In this document: positions 54,336 through 62,171 of the stretch, in pieces
How positions within the stretch are numbered: position 1 is the stretch's first letter
How the letters are laid out: each line of letters begins with the position of its first letter
From: Compostibacter hankyongensis
GTDB taxonomy: Bacteria > Bacteroidota > Bacteroidia > Chitinophagales > Chitinophagaceae
Reading direction: 5' to 3'
Assembly (NCBI RefSeq): GCF_039541075.1
Contig: NZ_BAABFN010000001.1
Coordinates: forward strand, 1,116,001-1,180,000
Length of the DNA: 64,000 nucleotides
The notes under the pieces: model-generated
The model's database searches: none
What the model was told of the DNA's origin: nothing
The model's input: the letters and a program-made list of their open reading frames with translations, nothing else
Position numbers and translations under genes: made by a program

Positions 54336-56249
54336 ATGAAAAAATCAATGATCATAACAGGCTGGGTCGTGCTATCCGTTGTATTGACGGCCTGTGATAA
54401 ATACCTTGATGTGGTTCCCGATAACGTCGCCACCATCGATTACGCTTTCAGAACAAGAAGCACTGCGGAGAAATTCCTGTTTACCTGTTATTCCTATATG
54501 CCGCATTACGGCGCTCCCGAGGGAAGTGGCGGTAATCCCGGTTTTGTGGCCGGCGATGAGATATGGCTTACGCCCAATAACGCTTCCAATGCCTGGCAGA
54601 TCGCCCGGGGCAATCAGAAAGTGGTTCAGCCGTACACCGACTTCTGGCGCGGCGGGAATGGCGGGATTGATCTCTATCAGGGGATACGGGACTGCAATAT
54701 CTTTCTTGAGAATATTGACATGGTCCCGGACATGGAAGAATTTGAGAAGAACCGCTGGATTGCAGAGGTAAAGTTCCTCAAGGCCTATTATCATTTCTGG
54801 CTTTTGCGAATGTACGGTCCCATTCCCCTCATCAGGGAGAATCTGCCTGTGGATGCCGACCGCGAGGCTGTGCAGTTATTCCGGGAACCGGTCGACACCT
54901 GTGTAGCCTATATCGTCCGGCTGCTCGACGAGGCGGCCGCGGATCTGCCGGACCGGATTGAAAACGAGGTCGCCGAGCTGGGCCGCATCACCAAGGCCAT
55001 TGATCTCTCATTGAAGGCGGAGGTGCTCGTGACGGCTGCCAGCCCGCTGTTCAACGGGAATGCGGACTATACCGGCTTTGCCGGACCGGATGGCAAACCG
55101 CTTTTTGACGCCGCGCCGGACCCCGGAAAATGGCAGGTAGCCGCCAAGGCCTGCAGGGAAGCCGTGGAGCTCTGTGAATCGTTGGGGTACAAGCTGTATT
55201 ATTACCAGCCGCAGTTTTCTCAATATGACCTTTCCGATACCACCTTAACGGAAATGAGCATACGCAATGCGGTATGTGAAAAATGGAATGCAGAGGTGAT
55301 ATGGGGCGATATCAACAGTACGAGTAATACGATACAGGCCAGAAGCACACCGAGAGGGCTGGACCCCGACAGGTCGGATAATCAGAGCACCCTGTCGAAC
55401 CTGGCTCCTCCGCTCAAGATCGTGGAGCAGTTTTACAGCAATCACGGCGTCCCCATTACGGAAGACAAAACCTGGGATTATGAAAAGAGATTCGACCTCG
55501 TGACGCCGGGCACAGAAAGCCGGTACGACCTGAAGCCGGGTTATACTACGGCGTCGCTCAACTATAACCGGGAACCCCGTTTCTATGCCGACCTTGGATT
55601 TGATGGCGGAATATGGTACGGGCAGGGCCGGTTCGATGATAAGAGCAATGACCTCCTCTTCGTATCTGCAAAAAGAGGGCAACCGGCTTCCGTGATCAAT
55701 CCGAATAACTATTCGGTGACGGGATACTGGCCCAAGAAATTGGTCAACTTCCAGAATGTGATCGGAAGCGGAAATACTTATACCGTACAGGATTATCCCT
55801 GGCCCATAATGAGGCTGGCCGGATTGTATCTGCTGTATGCAGAAGCGCAAAACGAAGCATCCGGGCCTGGACAGGAAGTCTTCAGGTACATAGATGCGGT
55901 ACGGGAAAGGGCAGGACTGCCCACCGTGGAAGATGCCTGGACGAACTATTCCACTTCCCCGGGAAAATATACCACCAAAGAGGGCATGAGAGAGATCATC
56001 CGCCGCGAGCGCCTCATCGAGCTGGCGTTTGAAGGGCAGCGTTACTGGGATCTTCGCCGCTGGAAGGAAGCGGCAAAAACACTGAACCAGCCCATTACAG
56101 GCTGGGATACCAACCAGGAAGATGCAGCTTCTTACTACCGGGAAACAGTACTTTATAATCAGCAGTTTACTACCCGCGATTACCTGTGGCCGATCGGCGA
56201 GGATGAGGTTATTTCAAATAAGAACCTGGTCCAGAACCCGGGATGGTAA
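54336..56249 (+). CDS. SusD/RagB-family lipoprotein (module C)
   Basis: Surface glycan-binding partner of the STN-bearing SusC, 637 residues. The leader ends VVLTAC (Cys 20), followed by DKYLDVVPDNVATIDYAF. Further hallmarks are NRWIAEVKFLKAYYHFWLLRMYGP, YPWPIMRLAGLYLLYAEAQNE, VRERAGLPT and ERLIELAFEGQRYWDLRRWKE. Paralogous to the SusDs at 3322 and 44465. It is 173 bp after susC, the longest susC-susD spacer here, which holds the hairpin and the small frame. Confidence 0.95.
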   Translation: MKKSMIITGWVVLSVVLTACDKYLDVVPDNVATIDYAFRTRSTAEKFLFTCYSYMPHYGAPEGSGGNPGFVAGDEIWLTPNNASNAWQIARGNQKVVQPYTDFWRGGNGGIDLYQGIRDCNIFLENIDMVPDMEEFEKNRWIAEVKFLKAYYHFWLLRMYGPIPLIRENLPVDADREAVQLFREPVDTCVAYIVRLLDEAAADLPDRIENEVAELGRITKAIDLSLKAEVLVTAASPLFNGNADYTGFAGPDGKPLFDAAPDPGKWQVAAKACREAVELCESLGYKLYYYQPQFSQYDLSDTTLTEMSIRNAVCEKWNAEVIWGDINSTSNTIQARSTPRGLDPDRSDNQSTLSNLAPPLKIVEQFYSNHGVPITEDKTWDYEKRFDLVTPGTESRYDLKPGYTTASLNYNREPRFYADLGFDGGIWYGQGRFDDKSNDLLFVSAKRGQPASVINPNNYSVTGYWPKKLVNFQNVIGSGNTYTVQDYPWPIMRLAGLYLLYAEAQNEASGPGQEVFRYIDAVRERAGLPTVEDAWTNYSTSPGKYTTKEGMREIIRRERLIELAFEGQRYWDLRRWKEAAKTLNQPITGWDTNQEDAASYYRETVLYNQQFTTRDYLWPIGEDEVISNKNLVQNPGW

Positions 56250-56273
56250 TTCAAAAACGCAAATAAAATGACC

Positions 56274-57446
56274 ATGTATAAATATCTGTTGTTTCTGTTC
56301 CTCTTCCCGGTGCTGGCAGGGTGCAGGGAAGAAGATGACCCGGGAATATTCGTGAACGATAAGGCGCCGGATCCGGTAAGCGGGGTACAGGTGAGAAACC
56401 TGCCCGGTGCCGCCCTTCTTACCTATACGCTGCCGCAAAGCAAGGACATGCTCTATGTAAAGGCGACCTATTCGATCCGTAAAGGGGTGGAAAGAGAAGC
56501 GAAGTCCTCCTATTTCAACAACGGCCTGCTGGTGGAAGGGTTTCCGGACACCTCGGGCTATACGGTAACCCTGTACGCAGTGAGCCGGGGCGAGAAGATG
56601 TCGGAGCCGGTGACCGTGACCGTACATCCGCTGACGCCTCCCGTGCAGGAGGTGTTCCGGTCCCTGGAGTTGGAAAGGACGTTCGGAGGGGTGACCGTAA
56701 AGTTCAGGAATGCCAGCGAAGCAAACGTCGTAATGACCGTGCTGGCAGAGGACTCCACCGGCGAGATGAAGCTGGCGGATAACTTCTATACAAAGATGAA
56801 GCAGGGCGCTTTTGCCGCCCGCGGCTTTGATACCACCAGGAGGAGATTTGCCGTCTTTGTGAAAGACCACTGGGACAACCATTCGGATACCGTTACGGCC
56901 GAGCTCACTCCGCTTTTTGAAAAACAGCTTGATAAAAGCAAATTCAAGGAGGTGCACCTTAGCCAGGATAACTGGGAACCGAACGGCCAGAAGCCCATGT
57001 CCAAGCTCTGGGACGGGATCATTCCTACGGGCGAGAGCCATGCCATGTTTTCCAGTAAAGCCGGAGAAGGCTTTCCCCAGTCCTTTACTTTTGATCTGGG
57101 GGTAACGGCCTCGCTGAGCCGGTTCACCTATTATCCCCGGTCAGACGGCAGCTTTGCTTATTCAAACGTTCCCCGGCTTTTTGAGATATGGGGCTCCAAC
57201 GATCCGGCGTCCGACGGCAGCTGGGAGAGCTGGACAAAGTTACTGGACTGCGAGATGATCAAGCCTTCCGGGTCGCCGCAGGGGACCGTCACCGATGAGG
57301 ACAGGGCCTATTCCCAGGCGGGGATAAACTATGAATTTCCGCCCGGCACCCCACCGTTCAGGTATATACGTTTCAAGACGCTGGAAGTATGGAGCGGGTC
57401 CAATATATCTATCCTGGAACTTAATATTTACGGAAATGATCAGTGA
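56274..57446 (+). CDS. DUF4959/DUF5126/DUF5000-type surface lipoprotein (module C)
   Basis: Predicted surface glycan-binding lipoprotein of about 390 residues. ATG codons at 56268 and 56274 are both possible; from 56274 the leader reads MYKYLLFLFLFPVLAGC (Cys 17). It has the same three-part plan as the proteins at 5263 and 46409: DPVSGVQVRNLPGAALLTYTL, LTPPVQEVFRSLELERTFGGV, then the discoidin-like QSFTFDLGVTASLSRFTYY and YIRFKTLEVWSG. It is 24 bp after susD. No enzyme motif is seen. Confidence 0.85.
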   Translation: MYKYLLFLFLFPVLAGCREEDDPGIFVNDKAPDPVSGVQVRNLPGAALLTYTLPQSKDMLYVKATYSIRKGVEREAKSSYFNNGLLVEGFPDTSGYTVTLYAVSRGEKMSEPVTVTVHPLTPPVQEVFRSLELERTFGGVTVKFRNASEANVVMTVLAEDSTGEMKLADNFYTKMKQGAFAARGFDTTRRRFAVFVKDHWDNHSDTVTAELTPLFEKQLDKSKFKEVHLSQDNWEPNGQKPMSKLWDGIIPTGESHAMFSSKAGEGFPQSFTFDLGVTASLSRFTYYPRSDGSFAYSNVPRLFEIWGSNDPASDGSWESWTKLLDCEMIKPSGSPQGTVTDEDRAYSQAGINYEFPPGTPPFRYIRFKTLEVWSGSNISILELNIYGNDQ

Positions 57447-57514
57447 TCCGGGTTCCGGATTACCGTTCTGTACCGCAATCAGTGTTATCATTCATATAGA
57501 TAAACGACATAGAG

Positions 57515-58642
57515 ATGAAGATCAGGTTGCTTGACCGGCCTATCCTCAGGGCAGCTTGCCTGCTGATAGCCGTCTGCGGCATTCACGCCTGCAGCAAAAT
57601 GGATGCTACTTACCGGGACCTTCTCAGCAAGGGTCCGCGCGTATATGTGGGTAAAGCCGATTCCCTGAAGGCCTATCCCGGCCATAACCGTATAAAACTG
57701 TCCTGGCTGGCGATATCGGATCCGGCCATAAAGCGGGCGGTGGTTTACTGGAACAACCGTTCGGACTCGTCGGCAGTCACGATACAAAAAACATCCGGTG
57801 TGGACACTATAAATGTGATCCTGCCGGATATGCCGGAAGGCACCTATTCTTTTGAGGTCATTACCTATGACGACGAAGGTCATTCCTCCGTACCGGCCTA
57901 TGCCATAGGAGAAGTATTTGGGGATAATTATATACGTTCCCTCCACAACCGTATCATCGAAAAAGCGTTGTTCAATAATGATTCCCTGCAGATCGTATGG
58001 GGCCGGCCTGAGGCAAAGATGGCCGGCATCGAGCTGCGCTATGCGGATACGACAGGTGCCGGCCGGCTTGCCGTTGTACCGGCAGATGCGGATACCTCAT
58101 TTATCGAAGATTATGATTTCAGCACGGCGGATAATTTCCGGTACCGGACAATGTATCTGCCCGATTCGTTGTCCATAGATACATTTTATACTCCCTATGA
58201 TACCATACGGGTAATAGGAGCGCCGGTGGAATATCCCAAGACCGGATGGACGGCTACCGCCTCTGATTACCGGCAGGGCAACGGTCCCGGAAGCATCATC
58301 GACAACGATCCCGGCACCATCTGGGTCAACGAGGCAAATACGGATTTCCCTCATGTCCTTATGGTCGACATGGGGAAAACGATAGCTCCGGTAGACGGGT
58401 TCTCCTTTCAGCAACGGACCCCCACTGCAGATCCGCGCGTACAGGCTTTTGAGCTGCTGGTCAGCGACGACGGAACGCAATGGCGCTCGCTGGGCACCTA
58501 CGAGCTGGCGGATGAGGGCGACTTACAACATATTGATCTTACTACCCGGGAAAGCTTCCGATATTTCCGTGTGGTTTGCAATACGGTATACCGGAACAAA
58601 CCCAATGTTTCACTGGCGGAGGTCGGTGTATACCGCCGTTAG
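57515..58642 (+). CDS. DUF4998 plus discoidin-like surface lipoprotein (module C)
   Basis: Last gene of module C, 375 residues. The lipoprotein leader ends CGIHAC (Cys 26), followed by SKMDATYRDLLSKGPRVYVG. The DUF4998 part has RIKLSWLAISDPAIKRAVVYWN and DMPEGTYSFEVITYDDEGHS, almost the same as module B. The C-terminal discoidin-like domain has IIDNDPGTIWVN, HVLMVDMGKTIAPVDGFSF and FRYFRVVCNT. It is likely a surface binding accessory for the module C importer. No clear terminator is seen in the 157 bp that follow. Confidence 0.85.
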   Translation: MKIRLLDRPILRAACLLIAVCGIHACSKMDATYRDLLSKGPRVYVGKADSLKAYPGHNRIKLSWLAISDPAIKRAVVYWNNRSDSSAVTIQKTSGVDTINVILPDMPEGTYSFEVITYDDEGHSSVPAYAIGEVFGDNYIRSLHNRIIEKALFNNDSLQIVWGRPEAKMAGIELRYADTTGAGRLAVVPADADTSFIEDYDFSTADNFRYRTMYLPDSLSIDTFYTPYDTIRVIGAPVEYPKTGWTATASDYRQGNGPGSIIDNDPGTIWVNEANTDFPHVLMVDMGKTIAPVDGFSFQQRTPTADPRVQAFELLVSDDGTQWRSLGTYELADEGDLQHIDLTTRESFRYFRVVCNTVYRNKPNVSLAEVGVYRR

Positions 58643-58799
58643 GTATTTCGGGCAGCGTGCTGCGGTACAAAAAGGCAAATTAGTTTCAATTTATCCCGGA
58701 TCGTAAAATTGCCAGGTTAAAAATGTATTTTTATCAGGCTTCCTTCATGAATAAGATGAGCGGAGCATAAAGATTTTTTATTGCACCAAACGGTCATGT

Positions 58800-59660
58800 A
58801 TGATGAGCTGGACAGGTCTGAGGTTAAGAAATGGTCTTGCGGGGGTACTGTTGACATTTTTAGCGGTCAACGCTGCCGCTGCCGCGGATACCACGTTGCT
58901 TCCCTTCCGTACCTACACCTATAAGCAGGCGGGAACAAGAGCGCTGCAGCTTGAAGTATTCACGCCGTCCTTCCCGAGGGGGTCAGGCGGCTACCCGGTC
59001 ATTATCCTCTTTCACGGCGGCGGATGGGTAGGCGGGAAGCGGCAGTCGATGGAGCAGGAGTGTCGCTATTTCGCGGGCCGCGGTATGGTGGCGGTCACGG
59101 CATCGTACCGGTTTATGGACCGGAAGGCGCAGGGCATTGCCGGCACAAAGGAGATCTGTCTCCGTGATGCCAAAAGCGCGATACGCTGGGTAAGAAGCCA
59201 TGCTGCCATGTTGGGTATTGATACCGCGAAGGTCGTGCTCGGCGGCGGCTCTGCCGGAGGGCATCTGGCTACCATGGCAGCGTTGGATCGTCGCGTCAAC
59301 GATCCGCAGGACGATACCACGATATCTACCCGGGCGCTCGCCCTGGTATTGTATAACCCTGCCTACAGCCCCGGCGAAGACCCGGCGCTGCAGCCTTTTG
59401 ATAAATTAAGCAGACAGACGCCTCCTGCCATTTTGTTTTACGGCGACGGGGATACGAAATGGGGTCCGCCCGGTGAACAGTTTTACGGGGAGCTGAAGAA
59501 GCGTCAGGTGACCACGGAGTTATGGATTGCGCCGGAGCAAAAACACGGTTTTTACAATAAGCCTGAATGGAGCCTGGCCACGTGCATAAAAGCGGATGCT
59601 TTTCTGGTCCGCCTCGGCATACTGCCTCCGGTCCCGTCCCTGTTGCGCCGGTATCCCTGA
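58800..59660 (+). CDS. Secreted alpha/beta-hydrolase esterase (acetylxylan-esterase-like)
   Basis: Exported esterase of 286 residues (the ATG at 58803 is equally possible), with an Ala-rich signal peptide ending near AAAAA 29. Catalytic features are the oxyanion motif HGGGW (residues 72-76), nucleophile Ser 151 in GGGSAGGH, an acid in FYGDGDTKWG and His 249 in EQKHGFYN. This is the pattern of the BD-FAE or acetyl-esterase type that removes acetyl or feruloyl groups from plant glycans. It lies downstream of module C and next to a sulfatase on the same strand, so it may help debranch the same glycan. Confidence 0.85.
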   Translation: MMSWTGLRLRNGLAGVLLTFLAVNAAAAADTTLLPFRTYTYKQAGTRALQLEVFTPSFPRGSGGYPVIILFHGGGWVGGKRQSMEQECRYFAGRGMVAVTASYRFMDRKAQGIAGTKEICLRDAKSAIRWVRSHAAMLGIDTAKVVLGGGSAGGHLATMAALDRRVNDPQDDTTISTRALALVLYNPAYSPGEDPALQPFDKLSRQTPPAILFYGDGDTKWGPPGEQFYGELKKRQVTTELWIAPEQKHGFYNKPEWSLATCIKADAFLVRLGILPPVPSLLRRYP

Positions 59661-59718
59661 CCCGGAAGCCCTGAGAAGGGTCTCCTCATTTTATTGTTTG
59701 AAACGGAAATATTGTACG

Positions 59719-61206
59719 ATGACAAAGCAGACATGCCTGATCTTTCTTTTTATGCTGGCGATTACAGCAGGTTATGCCCAGCAGCAGCCGGCCGGCCAGC
59801 GTCCCAATGTGCTTTTTATCTGTATTGACGATCTGCGCCCTGATCTGGGTTGCTACGGCAGCCAACAGGTGCATTCTCCCAATCTGGACCGCTTCGCCGG
59901 GTCCTCGATGCTGTTTAGCAAGCAATACGCTACGGTGCCCACCTGCGGCGCTTCCCGGGCCAGCATACTTACCGGCATGCTACCCCGGGAAAAGGCGGAT
60001 CTGAGCAATGAGGCTGCTGCGATGAAGATATCGGGAAAGCCCGAAACGGCAGAGCCGGAGACCTTTATCGCACAGCTGAAACGCAACGGTTACTATACTG
60101 TCGGCATCGGAAAGATCAGCCACTATGTGGACGGCTACGTATACCCCTATACGGCGCCGAAGAGCGATAAGCTGGAGCTGCCCCACAGCTGGAATGAGAT
60201 GCTCTTTGACCCCGGCAAATGGAAGACCGGCTGGAATGCCTTTTTCGGATATGCGGACGGCTCCAACCGCCAAAGTAAGAAAGGTGAAATAAAGCCTTAT
60301 GAAGCTGCTGATGTGAACGATGAGGGCTATCCTGACGGGCTTACCGCCGCACTGGCCGTTAAAAAGCTCAGGGAGCTGGGCGCCAAAAAACAGCCCTTCT
60401 TCCTGGCGGTGGGCTTTTTCAAGCCGCATCTGCCGTTCAATGCGCCGAAGAAGTACTGGGATATGTATGATGAGTCCAAGATCACACTGACCCCCTCACC
60501 CGGCATTCCTGAAAATGTAAACCGGGCCAGCCTGCATGGCAGCGCGGAATTTAACCAGTATAAGCTGGGAGAGGAGAAGGCTTCGCTGAATGCCGCCGTT
60601 TCGGATGCTTATGCCCGGAAGCTGCGTCATGCTTATTATGCCTGTATCAGCTATACCGATGCGCAGATAGGGAAAGTGCTGGATGCCCTGAAAGCCGCGG
60701 GCCTGGACAAAAATACGGTGGTGGTGATCTGGAGCGATCATGGCTGGCACCTGGGCGACGACCTGGTATGGGGCAAGCATACCATCTTTGAATGGGCGCT
60801 CCGCAGCGTGCTGATGATCCGGACGCCGGCGATGAAGCAGGGTGCTGTCTGCGATAAGGTGGTGAGCGCTGTCGATGTTTATCCTACGTTGATGAGCCTG
60901 TGCGACGTACCCATGCCGCATAGAACGGATGGGCAAAGTCTGGCGCCGCTGCTCCGGAATCCCCATGCTCGGCATTGGAATGAAGCCGCCTACAGCTATT
61001 TCCGGAACGGGATCACCGTACGGACAGCCCGCTACCGGCTGACCCGGTATTTCCGGAAAGCGCAACCCGTCATCGAGCTGTATGATCATCAGACCGACCC
61101 CTGGGAAAATCATAACGTGGCGGCCCAACATCCCGATATTGTAAAAGCACTGATGAAGACCTGGGAGAAAGGGAATACGGGGATATATGACAAGCGACAG
61201 CAATAG
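59719..61206 (+). CDS. Exported S1 sulfatase, iduronate-2-sulfatase-like
   Basis: Predicted periplasmic sulfatase of about 495 residues. The frame is open from 59596, overlapping the esterase gene. The ATG at 59719 is preferred because it starts a signal peptide ending ITAGYA before QQQPAG. The metal-binding start VLFICIDDLRPDLGCYG and the formylglycine signature CGASRASILTG (Cys 76, C-x-A-x-R form) are present. Also present are FFLAVGFFKPHLPFNAPKKYWD, WSDHGWHLGDDLVWGKHTIFE and YDHQTDPWENHNVA. The resemblance is to iduronate-2-sulfatases, but polysaccharide specificity cannot be read off. It needs a formylglycine-generating enzyme encoded elsewhere. Confidence 0.9.
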   Translation: MTKQTCLIFLFMLAITAGYAQQQPAGQRPNVLFICIDDLRPDLGCYGSQQVHSPNLDRFAGSSMLFSKQYATVPTCGASRASILTGMLPREKADLSNEAAAMKISGKPETAEPETFIAQLKRNGYYTVGIGKISHYVDGYVYPYTAPKSDKLELPHSWNEMLFDPGKWKTGWNAFFGYADGSNRQSKKGEIKPYEAADVNDEGYPDGLTAALAVKKLRELGAKKQPFFLAVGFFKPHLPFNAPKKYWDMYDESKITLTPSPGIPENVNRASLHGSAEFNQYKLGEEKASLNAAVSDAYARKLRHAYYACISYTDAQIGKVLDALKAAGLDKNTVVVIWSDHGWHLGDDLVWGKHTIFEWALRSVLMIRTPAMKQGAVCDKVVSAVDVYPTLMSLCDVPMPHRTDGQSLAPLLRNPHARHWNEAAYSYFRNGITVRTARYRLTRYFRKAQPVIELYDHQTDPWENHNVAAQHPDIVKALMKTWEKGNTGIYDKRQQ

Positions 61207-61253
61207 CCGGAAAGACTTACACGATGGGCGGCTGTATTGAAGCCGGTATGCTT

Positions 61254-61919
61254 CTATAGCTTTACTTCCGATAGTTTTACCACCCGGTATATCACCCCCA
61301 GCCGTTTTGCATTCTGCTCTACTGTTTGGTCGAATCCGGCCTTTTTCCTGCGTTCATTAACCTTTTCAGCATCTTTAATGGGCCACACAAAACATTCATT
61401 TTTTCCGTTTTTAAGTAAACGGCAAGTGACCTGGGTGCCATATACCTGTTCCTTCCCTTGGTTCACCAGGTAACGGTCCTCCATCATCGCTACAAGTCTG
61501 AAAGGGAGCTCCTTTTTTTGGCCGGCTTCATATATAAGGTCGATGTATTTTTCGATTTTATCGGAATGCTGTATTACATACCAGGCCGATTCATTTGAAG
61601 GTGATCCTACAAGAGATTTGCCGGGATAGCCATACTGGCGGAAAACATGTTCTATAAAGATTAGATTGGAGGAATCGATCTCGCTCTGCAGCTTCCATAT
61701 TCTGGATTCCAGTTCTTTTTGGGGTATGGAAAGAGCCCTGGAAATGGAATCTCTTTTGAGGGGATCAGACATTTCCGTCAGTATGCCTCTGTATTGCTGA
61801 TCAAGGATCATAACGCTGTCCAGTTGTCTTTTTAAAGTGATATTGATCCTTGCCTGGCTAAAAGCAGTATGGGTGTTCAGTAACGTTAATAATAACAAAT
61901 GAGAAAATAATAGCTTCAT
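61254..61919 (-). CDS. DUF6624-type secreted protein of unknown function
   Basis: A 221-residue exported protein. The frame is open from 61961, but the ATG at 61919 starts the signal peptide (MKLLFSHLLLLTLLNTHTAFS). The middle is helical and rich in charged residues (LKRQLDSVMILDQQYRGILTEM). The C-terminal half has HVFRQYGYPGKSLVG, AWYVIQHSDKIEKYIDLI, MMEDRYLVNQGKEQVYGTQ and the closing region with VNERRKKAGFDQTVEQNAKRLG, a pattern I associate with DUF6624. No catalytic role is known. It is encoded opposite to its neighbours. Confidence 0.75.
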   Translation of the reverse strand: MKLLFSHLLLLTLLNTHTAFSQARINITLKRQLDSVMILDQQYRGILTEMSDPLKRDSISRALSIPQKELESRIWKLQSEIDSSNLIFIEHVFRQYGYPGKSLVGSPSNESAWYVIQHSDKIEKYIDLIYEAGQKKELPFRLVAMMEDRYLVNQGKEQVYGTQVTCRLLKNGKNECFVWPIKDAEKVNERRKKAGFDQTVEQNAKRLGVIYRVVKLSEVKL

Positions 61920-62028
61920 CTTGCTGAAGATAGGTACTTTTCTTAAAATGGAATGTCCCATCCATTTTTTTCAGCCTCATATAATTTTTCCCGGACCTTT
62001 TTCGTTACCATTTTAGAAATAATTAAAA

Positions 62029-62067
62029 TGCAAACGATTGCTTTTAGAAAAGTAATTTATAATTTCG
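62029..62067 (+). promoter_or_regulatory. LacI-type operator overlapping the promoter of the last susC
   Basis: TGCAAACGATTGCT (62029-62042) is identical to the site at 48862. Its TTG (62038-62040) is the -33 element. After 19 bases comes TAATTTCG (62060-62067), one mismatch from TAnnTTTG. The spacer shares most bases with that before the ECF gene, so the two promoters are related copies. Confidence 0.65.
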
Positions 62068-62171
62068 ATTTAGCAAAGATAAAATAATCTCCTGGCAGCG
62101 GATGGAGCATATCTGCGCAGACCGGTGTGAAAACACGGGAAGTTCTTTTTTTGATTTAAAAACACCTATTG

